64,000 nt of DNA, taken from contig JAJKFH010003936.1 of the NCBI GenBank assembly GCA_023333565.1, positions 1 through 64,000 on the forward strand, written 5' to 3'. Origin of the DNA: Puffinus mauretanicus (Eukaryota; Chordata; Aves; Procellariiformes; Procellariidae). The notes under the pieces are model-generated. The model did not search any database. It had not been told where the DNA came from and saw only the letters and a list, made by a program, of their open reading frames with translations. Shown piece by piece: positions 13,701-24,240 of this stretch (position 1 is its first letter; each line of letters starts with the position of its first letter). The translations under genes were made by a program, and so were the position numbers.

Positions 13701-14886
13701 GCAGGGTATGTAATTACAGGACAATGAGTGTTAGTTGCATACTTACGATTTTGCCAAAATATCTTTCCAATAGAACGAGTGTTGCCGAGGAAAAAAAGAT
13801 GGAATTAGTTACATGGAGAGAAAACTAAAGCGGCGTTTTGAGAGAGAGAGCTTCTATGATGAGAAGAGAGCAAGAGTAAAAAAAATGAGAACACCCAAAA
13901 AGAAGAAACTGAAACTGAATCACTCAAAGGATCTCTGCACTAACAAACTGGAGAGAGAGCGGGAGCGTCTCTTTGAGATGCAGCGTTCCAGCGAAAGCCA
14001 CTTGCTTCCCTCAGACATGTCATTCTCTGAGCAGGAGGACTCTGAGGATGAAGATGCCATCTGCCCGGCTGTGAATTGTCTCCAGCCGGAGGGAGATGAG
14101 GTCAGTGGAGGCAGGCCCGCGGTGGTGGGTGAATGCTGGGGTCTGGGACGTTCAGCTGCCCTGGCTGTGACTGCACAAGTACTGTGTACCCAGAGGGCGT
14201 GAGGCACTTGGCGACCCAGAGAGCGTCTGCCGCTGCTGGGACACGTCTAGTAGCGATCCTTCCCACCTTCCCCAAGGGCAGCCGTGCAGCGGGGACTGGG
14301 GAAGGCAGGTGGACATCAAAACATCTGCATGGAATTGGAGGGAGGAGGCGGGGCTGCGCAGACACCATATTCAGCGGCGCTCTTGAAATGCGGGTGTAGC
14401 TAGCCGTTGTGGGCTGCAGCCTTTCTGTGGTTGGGGCGGTGCCGTGGAGCTCTGCGCAGGGACATCCCCAGGTGCCTGGGAGGGCCGTGGTGAAGCTGCC
14501 GCCCACAGTCCTGCTGTAGGTGGGAAAGCCACAGGAGGGGTAAGGGAAGCGTGCCCTTCTCTCAGCTTCAGAGGAGCTGGACTGCAAGGGTCCAGAGAGC
14601 AGTGAGCACGAGATGAATATCCAGCACTAGCCGGTTGTAGAATGGGACGTTTCGCGCTCATTTAAATAGATTAAGTGCCCAAAAATGACTAATGAATGCT
14701 GTATTTGCTTGGTCCTTCTTGAACACCAGTATGTCTGTTCTTCCTCAGGTGGATTGGGTCCAGTGCGACGGCAGCTGCAACCAGTGGTTCCACCAGGTGT
14801 GTGTGGGCATCTCTCCAGAAATGGCAGAGAAGGAGGACTACATCTGCATCAGCTGCACTGGGAAGGACTCTCAATATCGGAAGTAA
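1350..14886 (+). CDS. KDM5B: KDM5B (lysine demethylase 5B, JARID1B/PLU-1), C-terminal part, nine coding exons
   Basis: KDM5B is a nuclear Fe(II)/2-oxoglutarate-dependent demethylase that removes H3K4me3 and H3K4me2. The window holds its last nine coding exons: 1350-1705, 2870-3008, 5686-5865, 6735-6893, 8748-9233, 11583-11694, 13084-13238, 13774-14100 and 14749-14886. The joined frame is open for 683 codons plus stop, and all phases agree. In order it shows the PLU-1-like helical region (exons 1-3), a basic lysine-rich stretch, PHD2 (8859-8987), a linker, a basic segment with MRTPKKKK, an acidic patch and PHD3 (14062-14856). The ARID, JmjN, JmjC, PHD1 and C5HC2 parts must lie left of the window. 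KDM5B rather than KDM5A or KDM5C is indicated by the tail, for example [13 protein letters not shown] and [16 protein letters not shown], recalled from vertebrate KDM5B. One exon ends at a GC donor. The identification is very secure; exact exon numbers in the full gene are not known from here. Confidence 0.96.
2870..3008 (+). CDS. KDM5B: KDM5B exon (window exon 2)
   Basis: The acceptor TTTCCATAG at 2861-2869 and the donor CAG|GTACGT bound 139 nt. The exon completes an arginine codon and encodes [20 protein letters not shown] and the following stretch, ending in WLQEVEALQ. This is helical PLU-1-like domain sequence. It leaves the frame in phase 0. Confidence 0.94.
3009..5685 (+). other. KDM5B intron with GC-rich patch near 4,500-4,670
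   Basis: This 2.7-kb intron is mostly AT-rich with a T-run at 5410-5428 and a C-run near 5465. A short patch at about 4,500-4,670 is GC- and CpG-richer than its surroundings. I recognise no repeat family or gene. Confidence 0.5.
5686..5865 (+). CDS. KDM5B: KDM5B exon (window exon 3): end of PLU-1-like region
   Basis: This is a 60-codon, phase 0/0 exon between ATCTGACAG and GAG|GTAAGA. It encodes [20 protein letters not shown] and continues through a conserved tryptophan-containing helix ([12 protein letters not shown]) to NSPYSLLE. It closes the helical region before the basic linker. Confidence 0.95.
6190..6420. other. CpG-rich island inside a KDM5B intron
   Basis: About 230 bases are strikingly GC- and CpG-rich (for example GCGCGTCAGGCCGCAGCCGC and CACGCGCTCCGGCTGCGCGG), between AT-rich intron on both sides. 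No coding match is seen. It could be an intragenic CpG island, an orphan promoter or enhancer, or an inserted element whose family I cannot name. Confidence 0.5.
6735..6893 (+). CDS. KDM5B: KDM5B exon (window exon 4): CPRC motif and lysine-rich linker
   Basis: This is a 53-codon, phase 0/0 exon between GTCCACCAG and GCG|GTATGT. It encodes [20 protein letters not shown] and then a [17 protein letters not shown] stretch. The basic run could act as a nuclear localisation or DNA-contact segment; that function is inferred from composition only. Confidence 0.94.
6894..8747 (+). other. KDM5B intron
   Basis: This 1.85-kb intron ends at the CTTTTAG acceptor before the PHD2 exon. It contains AT-rich stretches (7,960-8,040) and a 15-bp tandem duplication at 8562-8594. 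Overlapping open frames at about 7,590-7,960 on both strands have no recognisable protein similarity. Confidence 0.5.
8562..8594. repeat. 15-bp tandem duplication
   Basis: The unit AACTGCTTCGCTTCA occurs twice head to tail, followed by AAC of a partial third copy. It lies in an intron of KDM5B. Confidence 0.85.
8748..9233 (+). CDS. KDM5B: KDM5B exon (window exon 5) containing PHD2
   Basis: This is the largest KDM5B exon here: 162 codons, phase 0/0, between CTTTTAG and AAG|GTGAGG. It starts with ATG ([15 protein letters not shown]), but that is an internal methionine, since the preceding exon joins in frame. PHD2 occupies 8859-8987 with the full C4HC3 pattern: CLC, CELC, HTGC and CPHC. A helical segment follows ([20 protein letters not shown], then [13 protein letters not shown]), ending TNK at the donor. 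In the family PHD2 is a chromatin-contact or structural finger without the strong H3K4me3 specificity of PHD3. Confidence 0.96.
9234..11582 (+). other. KDM5B intron
   Basis: This 2.3-kb intron separates the PHD2 exon from the following linker exon. It holds a T-rich acceptor at its 3' end. I see no recognised repeat, although 10,800-11,180 is moderately GC-balanced and lacks simple repeats. Confidence 0.5.
11583..11694 (+). CDS. KDM5B: KDM5B exon (window exon 6)
   Basis: The 112-nt exon follows GTTTTCTAG and ends CATG|GTTTGT, a weak donor. It encodes [20 protein letters not shown] and then an [10 protein letters not shown] stretch, matching the linker after PHD2 in vertebrate KDM5B. Reading through the donor meets a stop three codons later, which supports the splice. 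Confidence 0.9.
11695..13083 (+). other. KDM5B intron
   Basis: This 1.4-kb intron has the weak donor GTTTGT and a strong pyrimidine-rich acceptor. A minus-strand open frame of 175 codons at 11,690-12,217 is proline/serine-rich without a recognisable domain and overlaps an exon on the other strand. I treat it as chance. Confidence 0.5.
13084..13238 (+). CDS. KDM5B: KDM5B exon (window exon 7), ends at a GC donor
   Basis: A strong pyrimidine tract (13045-13075) leads to AATAG at 13083. The exon encodes an [20 protein letters not shown] stretch and then [11 protein letters not shown], ending NEK. The donor is AAG|GCAAGT, a near-perfect GC-AG-class site, and the next exon continues in phase 0 with [11 protein letters not shown] second AG lies seven bases inside the exon but would break the frame. 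Relative to mammals the junction appears to lack one glycine after LH. Confidence 0.87.
13774..14100 (+). CDS. KDM5B: KDM5B exon (window exon 8): basic and acidic segments, first PHD3 cysteines
   Basis: This is a 109-codon, phase 0/0 exon between TTCCAATAG and GAG|GTCAGT. It encodes a strongly basic part ([28 protein letters not shown]), then the serine/acidic patch [18 protein letters not shown]. The first two zinc ligands of PHD3 (CPAVNC) are at its end. Composition supports a nuclear localisation signal. Confidence 0.95.
14749..14886 (+). CDS. KDM5B: KDM5B terminal coding exon: PHD3 and stop
   Basis: After TTCCTCAG this exon encodes [20 protein letters not shown] and the rest of PHD3, ending YICISC, then a short tail and TAA at 14884-14886. 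The tryptophan in VDWVQC corresponds to the aromatic residue known to read H3K4me3 in KDM5 PHD3. All C4HC3 zinc ligands are present. The protein ends about eleven residues after the finger, as in mammals. Confidence 0.97.
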   Translation: MDWVQCDGSCNQWFHQVCVGISPEMAEKEDYICISCTGKDSQYRK

Positions 14887-15600
14887 AACTCCCCATAAAC
14901 GGTTCAGGACTTGAGTAAAGAAGGTTATCAGAGTTTTCCAATAAAGCCACAGGGGCTGGTTTAAGAACCAGATTGCAAATGGTGCTACTTCTATCCTTAT
15001 GGGATCATTTTCCAGAACTCAAAACAATTTTTGACACTTTTGTATTTTCCCTTGATCTGTTTGTGGTTGTTGAGGTTTGAGATGCTGACTGTTTAGCAGG
15101 GGTTTCCACCGATTTGGAAGGCATTTGAAACATGCACCTTTTATTGTACAGCATTAAATTACCTCTCTGGGATTTACCGGCGTATTTAATTCAGCTTGGT
15201 TTAGGTGCAAAAAAACCTGCACCATGAATTTTCCAATAAATCCTCTTTTGAGGAAATCCCTGTTTACTCTGTTAACTCTTTGGAGACTTTAGTTTTTTTC
15301 CACTTTGTTTTTCGTAGACTAGGTTTATTTATCTGAGCAATAACTTCTATGTCTGGTTTCAGTGACTGGAATGACAATTCTGAACAGCGTGTTGCTTCTA
15401 GCATTGGTTGATGTACAGAAAGCGAATGTTAGATCCTAGTGTCACTGATGGCCCAGTGATGTAGAAGACAGAAAAAAAAAAAAAGGTCTGTAAAGTAATT
15501 GCCACAGCTGTATTTTGGCTTTCTCCTTTTTTGGGTAGCTTGTATCAAATGTTGCAGTTTATATTGTGGAATAAACCCCTGGTTATGTTATAAAATTAAA
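14887..15600 (+). other. KDM5B: KDM5B 3'UTR (probable extent)
   Basis: Downstream of the stop there is no further KDM5B-like coding sequence. AATAAA hexamers occur at 14940-14945, 15235-15240, 15570-15575 and 15863-15868. The one at 15570 is followed within about 30 bases by a GT-rich stretch (TTGGTGTTTTTAG), a plausible cleavage region. The 14940 signal would give a 3'UTR of only about 75 bases. Which signals are used cannot be decided from sequence alone. Confidence 0.6.
15570..15575 (+). terminator. Probable main polyadenylation signal of KDM5B
   Basis: A canonical AATAAA lies 684 bases after the stop and is followed by TTATGTTATAAAATTAAA and a GT/T-rich element at about 15,600. Two earlier hexamers (14940, 15235) are alternatives. 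The assignment rests on motif and spacing only. Confidence 0.5.
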
Positions 15601-18322
15601 TGTTGGTGTTTTTAGAGAGCTTGAAATGCAGTTTCATTTCCCTCTGGATCGATACTGATTGCATCGATGTGTTCTCTACTCAAGAGAAATCCATCTTTAA
15701 AAAAAGAAATGCAAAAGCCATGATATTTTCTTACCTTACTTGTATATTCAGGTTTGGAAGGAGAAGGCAGATCAAAATCTTACTCAAAAAAACCCAAACC
15801 AAACCTTTTTCAAGTCAGTTGCAAAGCTTTTCCAAATTATGAAATTATTTACAGATTGGGTGAATAAAGGGTCGAAACTACAATTTGTGACTTGGCAGGG
15901 GCAGGAATGGGGACTTCACGCAGGAGCAAAGGTGTGGGGCAGCTCCTTCTGCCAGCCGTGTCCCGCTGGCTTCGGAAGGAGAGACTTTCCCCGCAGTTGC
16001 AGCTGGTTCAGCCGGGCACGCGCTGGTGGTCCTCAGAGCGCTCTGCCTGGCCATGGGCAGGCTCCTTTCAGCTGCTTCTGCGTGTTTAGGCTGAAAACCT
16101 GAGGAATGAGGAAATTTCTGGACTGGTTATGATTCTGTCAAAGACTTTTCAGGGACCATAGCCTGGGGGGTAAGAAAGGGCAGTGCAGGTGACGGCGTAG
16201 TGGTGCTGCCTCAGAGGGGACCGGGAGGAGAGGTTGTTTATTTACGCCTGCAACGTGCTCCACTTGGGGCCACACACAGAATCCTTTGGAAGGCAATTGC
16301 TAATGCAGAATATAGTTGTTGCTCCTTTGAAAATGGCCTGGTGACAGGGATACGGCTCCGTGGCCTGCCAGAGGTGGAACTTGAAGATGGGAGATCAGAG
16401 AGCAGTCTCCTTGCAGCATCCTGTCATCACCAAAAATGTGGCGGTATTGGTATTCCCTCCGTTCGTCATCAAGAGGGATTTGCTGGTAGATTTTTCCCTG
16501 CTGGTTTTACACCTTTTCCCATGGTCAGAAGTGTGCAGAGTCACTGGGCGCAGGGCAAAGCCTTCGAGCCATACATGGCTGATAGTGACGTGGGGGATCA
16601 GAACTGTGCAGGAATTAGATTTCCCAGGGGGGTTAGATTGGGGTTTTTTGAACATTGAGTATGCTTTTTAGTCTCATGTTAATTTTTAGCTGTTAGAGAA
16701 TCTTCAGCCTGGCATAGATGAATTGTCTAAAATGGTTGGGGGGGCGCGGGAAGACAACCTGACCACACGTATGTTAGTTAAATGTGTATATGCTTCCATA
16801 GTATGACTTGTCTTTTTTATTTACTGTAATTACCAAAAGGATGTTTTGTGGGGTTTTTTGGGGTTTTTTTTGTTGTTGTTGGAAGAAGTCTTTGTGCAAG
16901 GTTAAGATAACAGTCCAAGCTGTGGAAAAAACCTGATCTGTAATAACTTCCTTTTAAAGGGGGCAGACGAACAAACTTGAAATAGAAGGAGCTTGCACAG
17001 TGTTTTGATGTAGCTGAAAACATTACAGAAGTTTCTCTCACAATATCCCTTTTATTTTTTTTCTATTGAAGAAATGGCTGTTTACCAAAAAGTGCTAGAG
17101 GAAATATGATGCAATGAAGTTTAGCGTGATGATTCAGTACAGGACCAAGGGAAAGTTGTCATTTTGTGGACTGTAGGGACCAGAGGAGACCTTTGTGGTC
17201 CTGACAACAACATTTCTCATCAGGAGTAATGAATGCACTAGAAATAGCGTGATGTTTTGGAAGTTACCACATCCTTCCTTGAAAATTTTCAAGAAATGGA
17301 AAACCCAGTCCTTGGGTGACCTATGCCCACAGTACAGGATGTCCGCTTAAGGATTTGCATTTCATTTCCTGCTGGGATTGTGACCTCAGGAAGGGGTGGC
17401 TGGAGGCTGCTGCGGAGCTGGTGGTGCCTGCTGTGCCACAGGGCCGTGCCTGTTAGATTTCATCCCCATGTGGGTACTTCAAACTGGATTAGGTCGGGTT
17501 TTGACTTTGTCAAACTAAATAAGCAAGAGATTTGTTCTTTGCTTCAGGGTGGGCTCTTCTGTGAGCATCCCTTGCATGTTCCTCATCAGGGAAGATAATG
17601 AGGGCTGAACATGCTCAGCAGCAGGGTCTGTAGGGTCAGCTGTCCCTTTCACCCGCCTTCTTGTCCATCCTAGATTTCCAGATACACCAAAACAAGCAAA
17701 AAAAAGTCCTTCCCACCCCATTCTGCTTCATTTTTAAAAATTTTTTTTTTTTGAGTGAAGCAACCAAGTACATCAACCTCCCTAGATTGCTCAGATCCTA
17801 ATTCTTTATTTAATAAGAATAGTTTATGGTCTCTACATTAGTTTATCATAAAATAGGACAAAAATCACATTAGCTACCCAACCTGTGGATTTGAGGCTGA
17901 AAAATCTGATTTTATTTAAAGCCTGCCTGTACCATCCATCAGACGTTGGGATCGTATCTGTTGTGACACCTTTAATTTGCTTGATGTGCACTTTCTTGTG
18001 CCACATGAGGAGCATCACAACAGACCAACACACGCCCAGCTGCATCGGTTGTGGTCACATACAGCACCAATAAGACAACTGATTTGAAGGAGAGGCAAGG
18101 GTTTGGTTCCACGTATTTCTGGTCTTACACTGAAGCCTACAGGGCTGAGGCCATTGGTCTGCATTTCCAGGACCCAGTTGCAAAGTTCCTACGTTATTTG
18201 AATTGGGCTTTCCAGCACTCTGACCCCCATCAGCCTCTGAGAGAAGAGCTGTCTGCGAGGCAGCCCTTTGGCCTTGGCTCTCTTTCGGAAGCAAACTGAT
18301 GATTAAAAGGCTTCGTGACTCC
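15601..18322. other. Intergenic sequence between KDM5B and the solo LTR
   Basis: No exon-like conserved coding segment is recognised. The stretch contains a T/G-rich low-complexity tract at about 16,850-16,885 (GGGG and T-runs) and an A/T-run at 17,735-17,753. Open frames are short and uninformative. Confidence 0.5.
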
Positions 18323-18327
18323 AACAC

Positions 18328-18887
18328 TGTCGTGGTTTAACCTGGCAGGCAGCCAAATACCACGCAGCCGCTCGCTCGCTCTCCCCCCTCCGCAGTGGGA
18401 CGGGGAGAGAATCGGAAGGGTAAGAGTGAAAAAAACTCGTGGGTTGAGACAAAGACAGTTTAATAGAACAGAAAAGGGGAAATGATGATGATAATGATAG
18501 AATGTACAAAATGAGTGATGCACAATGCAATTGCTCACCACCCGCGCTGACCGATAACCAAGTAGCGATCGTTACTTCCTGGAACACGCCTACCATTCCT
18601 ATACTGAGCATGATGTCACATGGTATGGAATACCCCGTTGGCCAGCTGGCCCAGCTGTCCTGGCTATGCTCCCTTCCAATGCCTTTTTTGGTTGGTGTTT
18701 TGGTTTTTTTGGTGGGTTTTTTTTTTGTTGTGGTGGTGGTTTGTTTTTTTTTTAAGCTGAATGTCCTTGACTAGCAGGGTACTTAGCAACAACTGAAAAC
18801 ATCAGTGTTATCAACATTCTTCTCGTACTAAATCCAAAACACAGCACTGGGAAGAAATTTAACTCTATCCCAGCCAAAACCAGGACA
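18328..18887 (+). mobile_element. Solo LTR of an ERVL-like endogenous retrovirus
   Basis: A 560-bp unit starts TGTCGTGGTTTAACC and ends AACCAGGACA (TG...CA termini). It is flanked by the perfect 5-bp direct repeat AACAC at 18323-18327 and 18888-18892. Internal words such as CCACGCAGCCGCTCGCTCGC, AACAGAAAAGGGGAAATGAT, and ATGGTATGGAATACCCCGTT match a solo LTR family abundant in neoavian birds, as I recall it. A 5-bp duplication fits the ERVL class. There is no internal retroviral coding sequence, so this is a recombined solo LTR. A T/G-rich tract at 18,686-18,758 replaces part of the expected LTR interior. Confidence 0.88.
18686..18758 (+). repeat. T/G-rich low-complexity tract inside the LTR
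   Basis: About 70 bases consist nearly only of T and G (runs such as TTTTGGTTTTTTTGGTGGG and GTTGTGGTGGTGG). It lies within the solo LTR where other copies carry more complex sequence, so it looks like a local expansion. Confidence 0.75.
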
Positions 18888-18892
18888 AACAC

Positions 18893-21800
18893 ACGTTGGG
18901 GATGCCTTGGATCCAGAGTCGCTGAGAGCTGTGGAACCAAAGGCAGAAGGTAGGCAGCTTTGGAGGAAGGTTGGAGGCGACGGTAACCAGATCGGTCACT
19001 ATGTGCTCTGATCCACAGCAGCAGCTGGGTGCCCACGTGGATCTGCAGCCCTGGATTTCTGCAGAAAGCTGCTTCTGAGGGTGCCAAAAGAGATTTTAGG
19101 CAGTCGTGTCAGCACTTACTAAATGAAAGTGTTGGAAGTGGTGCTGGTTTTCTTCACGCTCTTCTTATACCACCTAATGTGCCATCCGTTTCCTCTACTC
19201 ACACCCTGGTAACGCATACACAGGATTTATCTTCCTCAGGCAGAAACTGCTACTGGAATTGCAGTATTGGTGTGATCAGTGGTCAGTCCGACTGGCCACC
19301 AGCAAAGCAAAAATGTGTGAAACAAAGTACATGGGGAGAAAAGAGCATGCCAAGGATTTGGTATAAACTTCTTGTCTCGAACAGTCAAATAATCCAGTCC
19401 TTCCTTTCCCCAGCACCTTCTGGGTGATGGTCTATGCTGAGACCTCTTCTTTGGGGTAAGAAGACAAAAAAGGTATGCTGTTTAGGGGTTAAAATGAGTT
19501 CCAGATACAGCAAAGGATGTAATTTCTTAGGGACAACACATCAGTCCCTAATACTTCATACACAGTTGAAATTCAGGTATGCAAACAGAATTGATTCAAG
19601 GAGGGGGAATGTTCCCTTCACAGCTGTGGAGTCGTGTGTTTACGTATTAAAGGGCACTGAGAGGGGAAAAACAGAACTGAAATGTCGTCTTTGTGCATTG
19701 TGGGACTTCAGCAGTCATTTGTTAGCCCGACACAAGGATGGGGATAGGGGGTGTCTAATACTGACTAAATACATATATATTCAAGTAAACAATGCAATAA
19801 CACAGTTAATTTTACAGCTTGCCACAGAAGCTGTTTTGTGTTACAGCTGACTGTGATGCGTGGAGGATTGTTAAGCGTTAGCGCACTTCAGGGAAAAGGG
19901 AGTTACAGCGAGGGACTTCAGATGTAGGCCAGATCCCTACCAGGGCAGACAACAGATCAACAAAGATAAAAGCAACAATGAGTGTTTCGGCTGCTGTATC
20001 TGCGGTAGGAGATGTGTTTGTAGGACATGACTACCTGTGTCACACAGGATTTAGAAAGGGAAGGTCTCCAGAATACACACGCAGGCAGCAGCTACCTGGT
20101 AGCAACATTAAGGAGCTGAGGTGACTCTTCTGTGAGTCTAGAAATGAATGTGCTTTTCCAAGAGAAGGGTTGAGGTACAGCCTTGAAAAATAGCTTTATC
20201 CTTTCTTCAGAAGTGAACAACCCACATATTGAGAGTTCTCCTCTAGGACGTAAACATGTCTGTCTCTGAAGGCAACAGCCCCGCACCAAGAAGAGCATCA
20301 ATGAAAATAAAAGCGATGTCTGGAAGAAGAGATAAAGCAGTCACACTAGATTATAGCACTGTAGGTTCAACACTCGGCTTCTATTTGCGACAGACAAAAA
20401 TGGTATCAGTGGGTTCCAGTAAAAAGATCTTGGGTAGAAGGAACAAATATTTTATGAAAAAAAAATAAAAGCACATGCGATGATGTGATATGCTGCTGGG
20501 TCCAAAATTCCAAGTGCTGAGAGGAAGGTTTGCTGAAAGGTGGTTGAAAAGAAATACTGACATACCCTAAATTAAAAGCAGTGCAGCGTCATGAAGGTAC
20601 CTTACGTACCTCAGTGTTTCAAGTTCTGAAATGTTTGTTAATCCTACTGCTTACAGTAATGTTTTTAAAGGTACTTGGCTGTTTAATCACAATACTGGGC
20701 CAGATTTTATGTGTGTGTGGTTGCTTCCTGAAATCTGGGTGAGCTCGGCATCTAAAAATGTATAAAGATTTCATAAAAAGTAGTAAAAACAGTAGCTACC
20801 TGTCTACAGAACACGCAGTTCGCTCAAAGAGCATCTCCATCACCCAGGGTTTGTTAAGGATGAACCAATATTTGTCGGGTGTTTGGGCTGCTTCAGTGCC
20901 TGTTGGGCTTTTGGGGTTTTGTGTTCTTGTTTCTGCCTGGAGTTAAATTTTTACCAAGTGGGGGACAGGTCAGGCATGTACCATGTCACGCCCCCGGATA
21001 ATGCCTTGTAATGCAGGGTGATGCTGCGCCTGTTCCTTGTGCTGGCCGCGATTTCTCTTGGAGGATTTTTGCTGGTTACAGCAGTCCCATGTCAGCTGCA
21101 CATCTTCCTGTGGGGTCTTCCTTGGCACGGGTCCCCAGGGGAGCTCAAGGGCTTGTGTGCCTTGCCCGCGAGTTGAAACATCACAGGAGGACACAAGGAG
21201 TTAATCAAAATATCTTTTCATGCTAAGAATATAATCTTTTTGTGGTGACTGAACTTTCTTCCCTAAAGCATATCAAAAGAAAAACTGAATGTCAGAACCC
21301 ATGCAGCTTTGAGGCAAAATGCGTGGCATTTGAAAGGCAAGCTTAAAGTTTGCTGGATTTGCAGGAAGCATCTATGCAGAAAACGTGTGAAGAGACCATG
21401 CAATGTACAAAACAGATGGGAATTCAAACCTGAAAAAGCCTGGAAGATTCAAATAAATGTAATTTCTACAAATACAGAAAGACGAGTTGGAGCATTCAGA
21501 GCAGTTGTACCGTCATTTGAGCAAAAAAAAGGATTATGGGCTAGACAAGCATTGCTCTGGGATACCCCTCCTCTCTGCAAAATGTTAGTAAGCGCAGAGG
21601 AAACAGTCCTGATTGTTAAGAAGAGACAAAAATGATCACAAATACTTGCGCAGACATGTTGATTCTGATGTTAGCCAGCCAGCACAGGGTGCCAGCGGAA
21701 AGTCTGGTGTGATAGTCCTGGGCAGTAGGAATTCACTTATGTTTTCCACTAAGCCAAAATACTAGGACGGCGCAAGGATGAGCAGATGACCCTGGGTTAG

Positions 21801-24240
21801 CAGAAGTTGCACCCTGTGTAAATACATATTTGTTCCTCCAGCAGAAGCAGCATTCTGGATTGGGAAGAGCAAGAGACAAAAATAATCTTTATTCACCTTG
21901 TAGAGGACTCTCTGGCGCTCGCAATGACCGGGCAGCCCGGAGGGACGGGGTGTGCCCACCCTGGCCGTGCTGTTCAGCGCCAAGGCCCAGCCTCTGCCTC
22001 TGGGTGCGAGCGGCGTGGCTGCAGCCTGCTCTCCTCCCCTCTCCCCACGAAAATACCAACCTAAATTGGTTGTGCCCGCGCCGCTGATTGGGAATGACCT
22101 TTGCTGTCCCCAGCCTGCCTGCCGCTGCCAGGGAGAGCCTTGACACAGGACGCAGGGAGTGCTGGGCATTGCCTGAGCCCATGCCCTGGTCCTGTTCAGT
22201 TTAGGGGGAAAGACGGGGTCCATCACCCCAACTTCCCTAACTTGCAGAAGAAAATCTAACTTCATGGTGTGGGGGATGTTTTTATAACTAGCCCTCATGG
22301 TGGATTGATTTCAGCTAACTGCAGCTGTCCAGACAGCATCTAGCGTAAGCTAGAGGAGCTTCTGGAGAGCAGTTCCTGCCACCTCCGCTGACTGCCTGTT
22401 TCGGATGTGAAGTCACCCTCTGAAGAGCTGTCGCTGCCCGGACAGGGAGACCCCGCAGGGAGACCCCAGGCAGGGCTGGGGCGGTCACAGAGGGGCCCCA
22501 GCCAGCGTAAGGGCTGTGCCAAAAGAAGGAGCTGTCACTCTCGCAGGGGACGTGGATTAGTGCTAACTAAAACGGGGTTCCTGCCCGGTCCACGGTCTGG
22601 CTATCTGGCCCTTGTGCGGGCGGAGGGGAAGGGCTGGAGCGAGGCGGGGACCGGGCGGCTGTGGGGTGACAGTGCTGCTGTGCAGCGCAGCCCTCGCGTC
22701 CGAACTGTGGCTGCAAGGAGCTGAACCTAGTCTTGTGTTTCTGTAGTATCTCGAGTTGCTCTTTTTACTTGCAGAGAAAATCTTGAACTCAAGTTGCAGA
22801 AGTCACATGCGTGATTTATAGGAGCATTTGCTTGCATCGCTCTTGACAGGAACGTTTAAAAATATATTGGTGGCAGAGAATGTGACTGGACATGTTATCC
22901 CAGAGCAACGGACTCCATCTCAGAAAAGGTTGGCAAAGCTGGCTTGGAATATAACAAAATACAGAAAAAGAGCCAGGTGGATGGGGAAAGGATGTCTCTA
23001 GGAGGGGAACAAGACTTGTGCGCAAGTGATGAGGCATGCTTAATTATTAAATAGCACCAGGACAAGACTAAAAACTAAATATTCCTGGTGGTAGCATATC
23101 TATTACCAGGTAATCACTTGATAACCCTCAAGTAGCTTTCAAGCAGAAAGTGTTGTGGGCAAGGAAAACAGTCCCTCACGGTGACCAGAATGACGACGGG
23201 CTTTCTCTGGAAAGAGAAGTTCCCCCAGGCTGGAGGGAGTCTAAGTCATAAGAGACCTGTAGGGAAGGAGTTAAAAGCACATAATGCAGCCAGAGGCAGC
23301 ATGGGGATTAGTTAACAAGACTGCTGCCGCTGTCGTGCTTCCCAGGCTCACCCCTGCTACCGGACTGTTTACATACAAATCGGTGTCGTACTCCTGGGGG
23401 TCTTGCTGCAGAGGAGTTAACGACCAAATAGCCACTCGATTCAGAAGAATCCCCAGGAGCACCACACTCCAAAGCACGTGGGACCTGGTTACTCGGACCT
23501 GCTAGCACCGTGCCAAAATGCAACTCCATCACCGTCCCTCATGTGAGAAGCCCATTTTTTATGTGTTAATACTGCTTTTTGGTACTTGTAATGATGTGTA
23601 GAATTGCTTATACTTCCTACATAAACCGTTGTAGAAAACAGAGGTGGAAACAGAGCAGCACTCCGCTGCCCTGCGTACGTGTGGCTTTCGTTTTGCTCAC
23701 AGCTCAAGACCATCTACAGCTGCCTGGTTCCTGACTCAGAGAGTGATGGTAGCCCACTTTCTTTTGCTTCCCCTGAGCATCATGTACAGCACTATTCAAA
23801 CCTGAATCAAGAACTTGAGGCTTAATTTACCTTCCAGCTCTGCCCTGCAGCAGCACGCCTGTAGTCTCTGCTGTCGCAGACAGGCTGTCTGCCTCAGGGA
23901 CGAGAGCAAAGCTGCTCGCAGGGTCGGCCCCGTCCCTCGTGCTCAAGCTGCTCCGAGCCAGAAGACCATCATGGTGTCCTGCAGAAGTGCTGCCTTGGAG
24001 CAGTGCCACCACTCATCGCCTCACAGATTTCTGCACAGGAGTGGGGCAGGAAGGACTCAAACTTCTTTCTATGCCCCCATCTCAATGCCTTTGCAAGGAA
24101 ACCTCACGCCCAAGGGTGACTTCACACCATTTAAAAGCAGAACTAAGCTGGTTTGGCCCAGGTGGCTGCATCTGCCCCTTCAGCGCAGGCCCTGAACGGC
24201 CTCACCCAGCTCCTGAGGGCTCGTCAAGGCTCAGGCTGGG
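18893..24240. other. Intergenic sequence between the LTR and the IPO9 CpG island
   Basis: No gene is recognised in this 5.3-kb stretch. Composition varies: 19,500-21,650 is AT-rich, and 21,900-22,720 is GC-richer with several CpGs. The minus-strand open frame of 178 codons at 21,762-22,298 has no recognisable domain. The block at about 23,240-23,520 has the balanced look of an old retroviral or LTR fragment, but I cannot assign a family. Confidence 0.45.

Noticed and set aside
21762..22298. 178-codon minus-strand open frame in the intergenic region
   Set aside because: Low-complexity composition in a GC-rich stretch, no recognisable protein and no exon signals.
23240..23540. Possible second LTR or retroviral fragment
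   Set aside because: Base composition hints at it, but I found no TG...CA ends, target-site duplication or recognisable motif.
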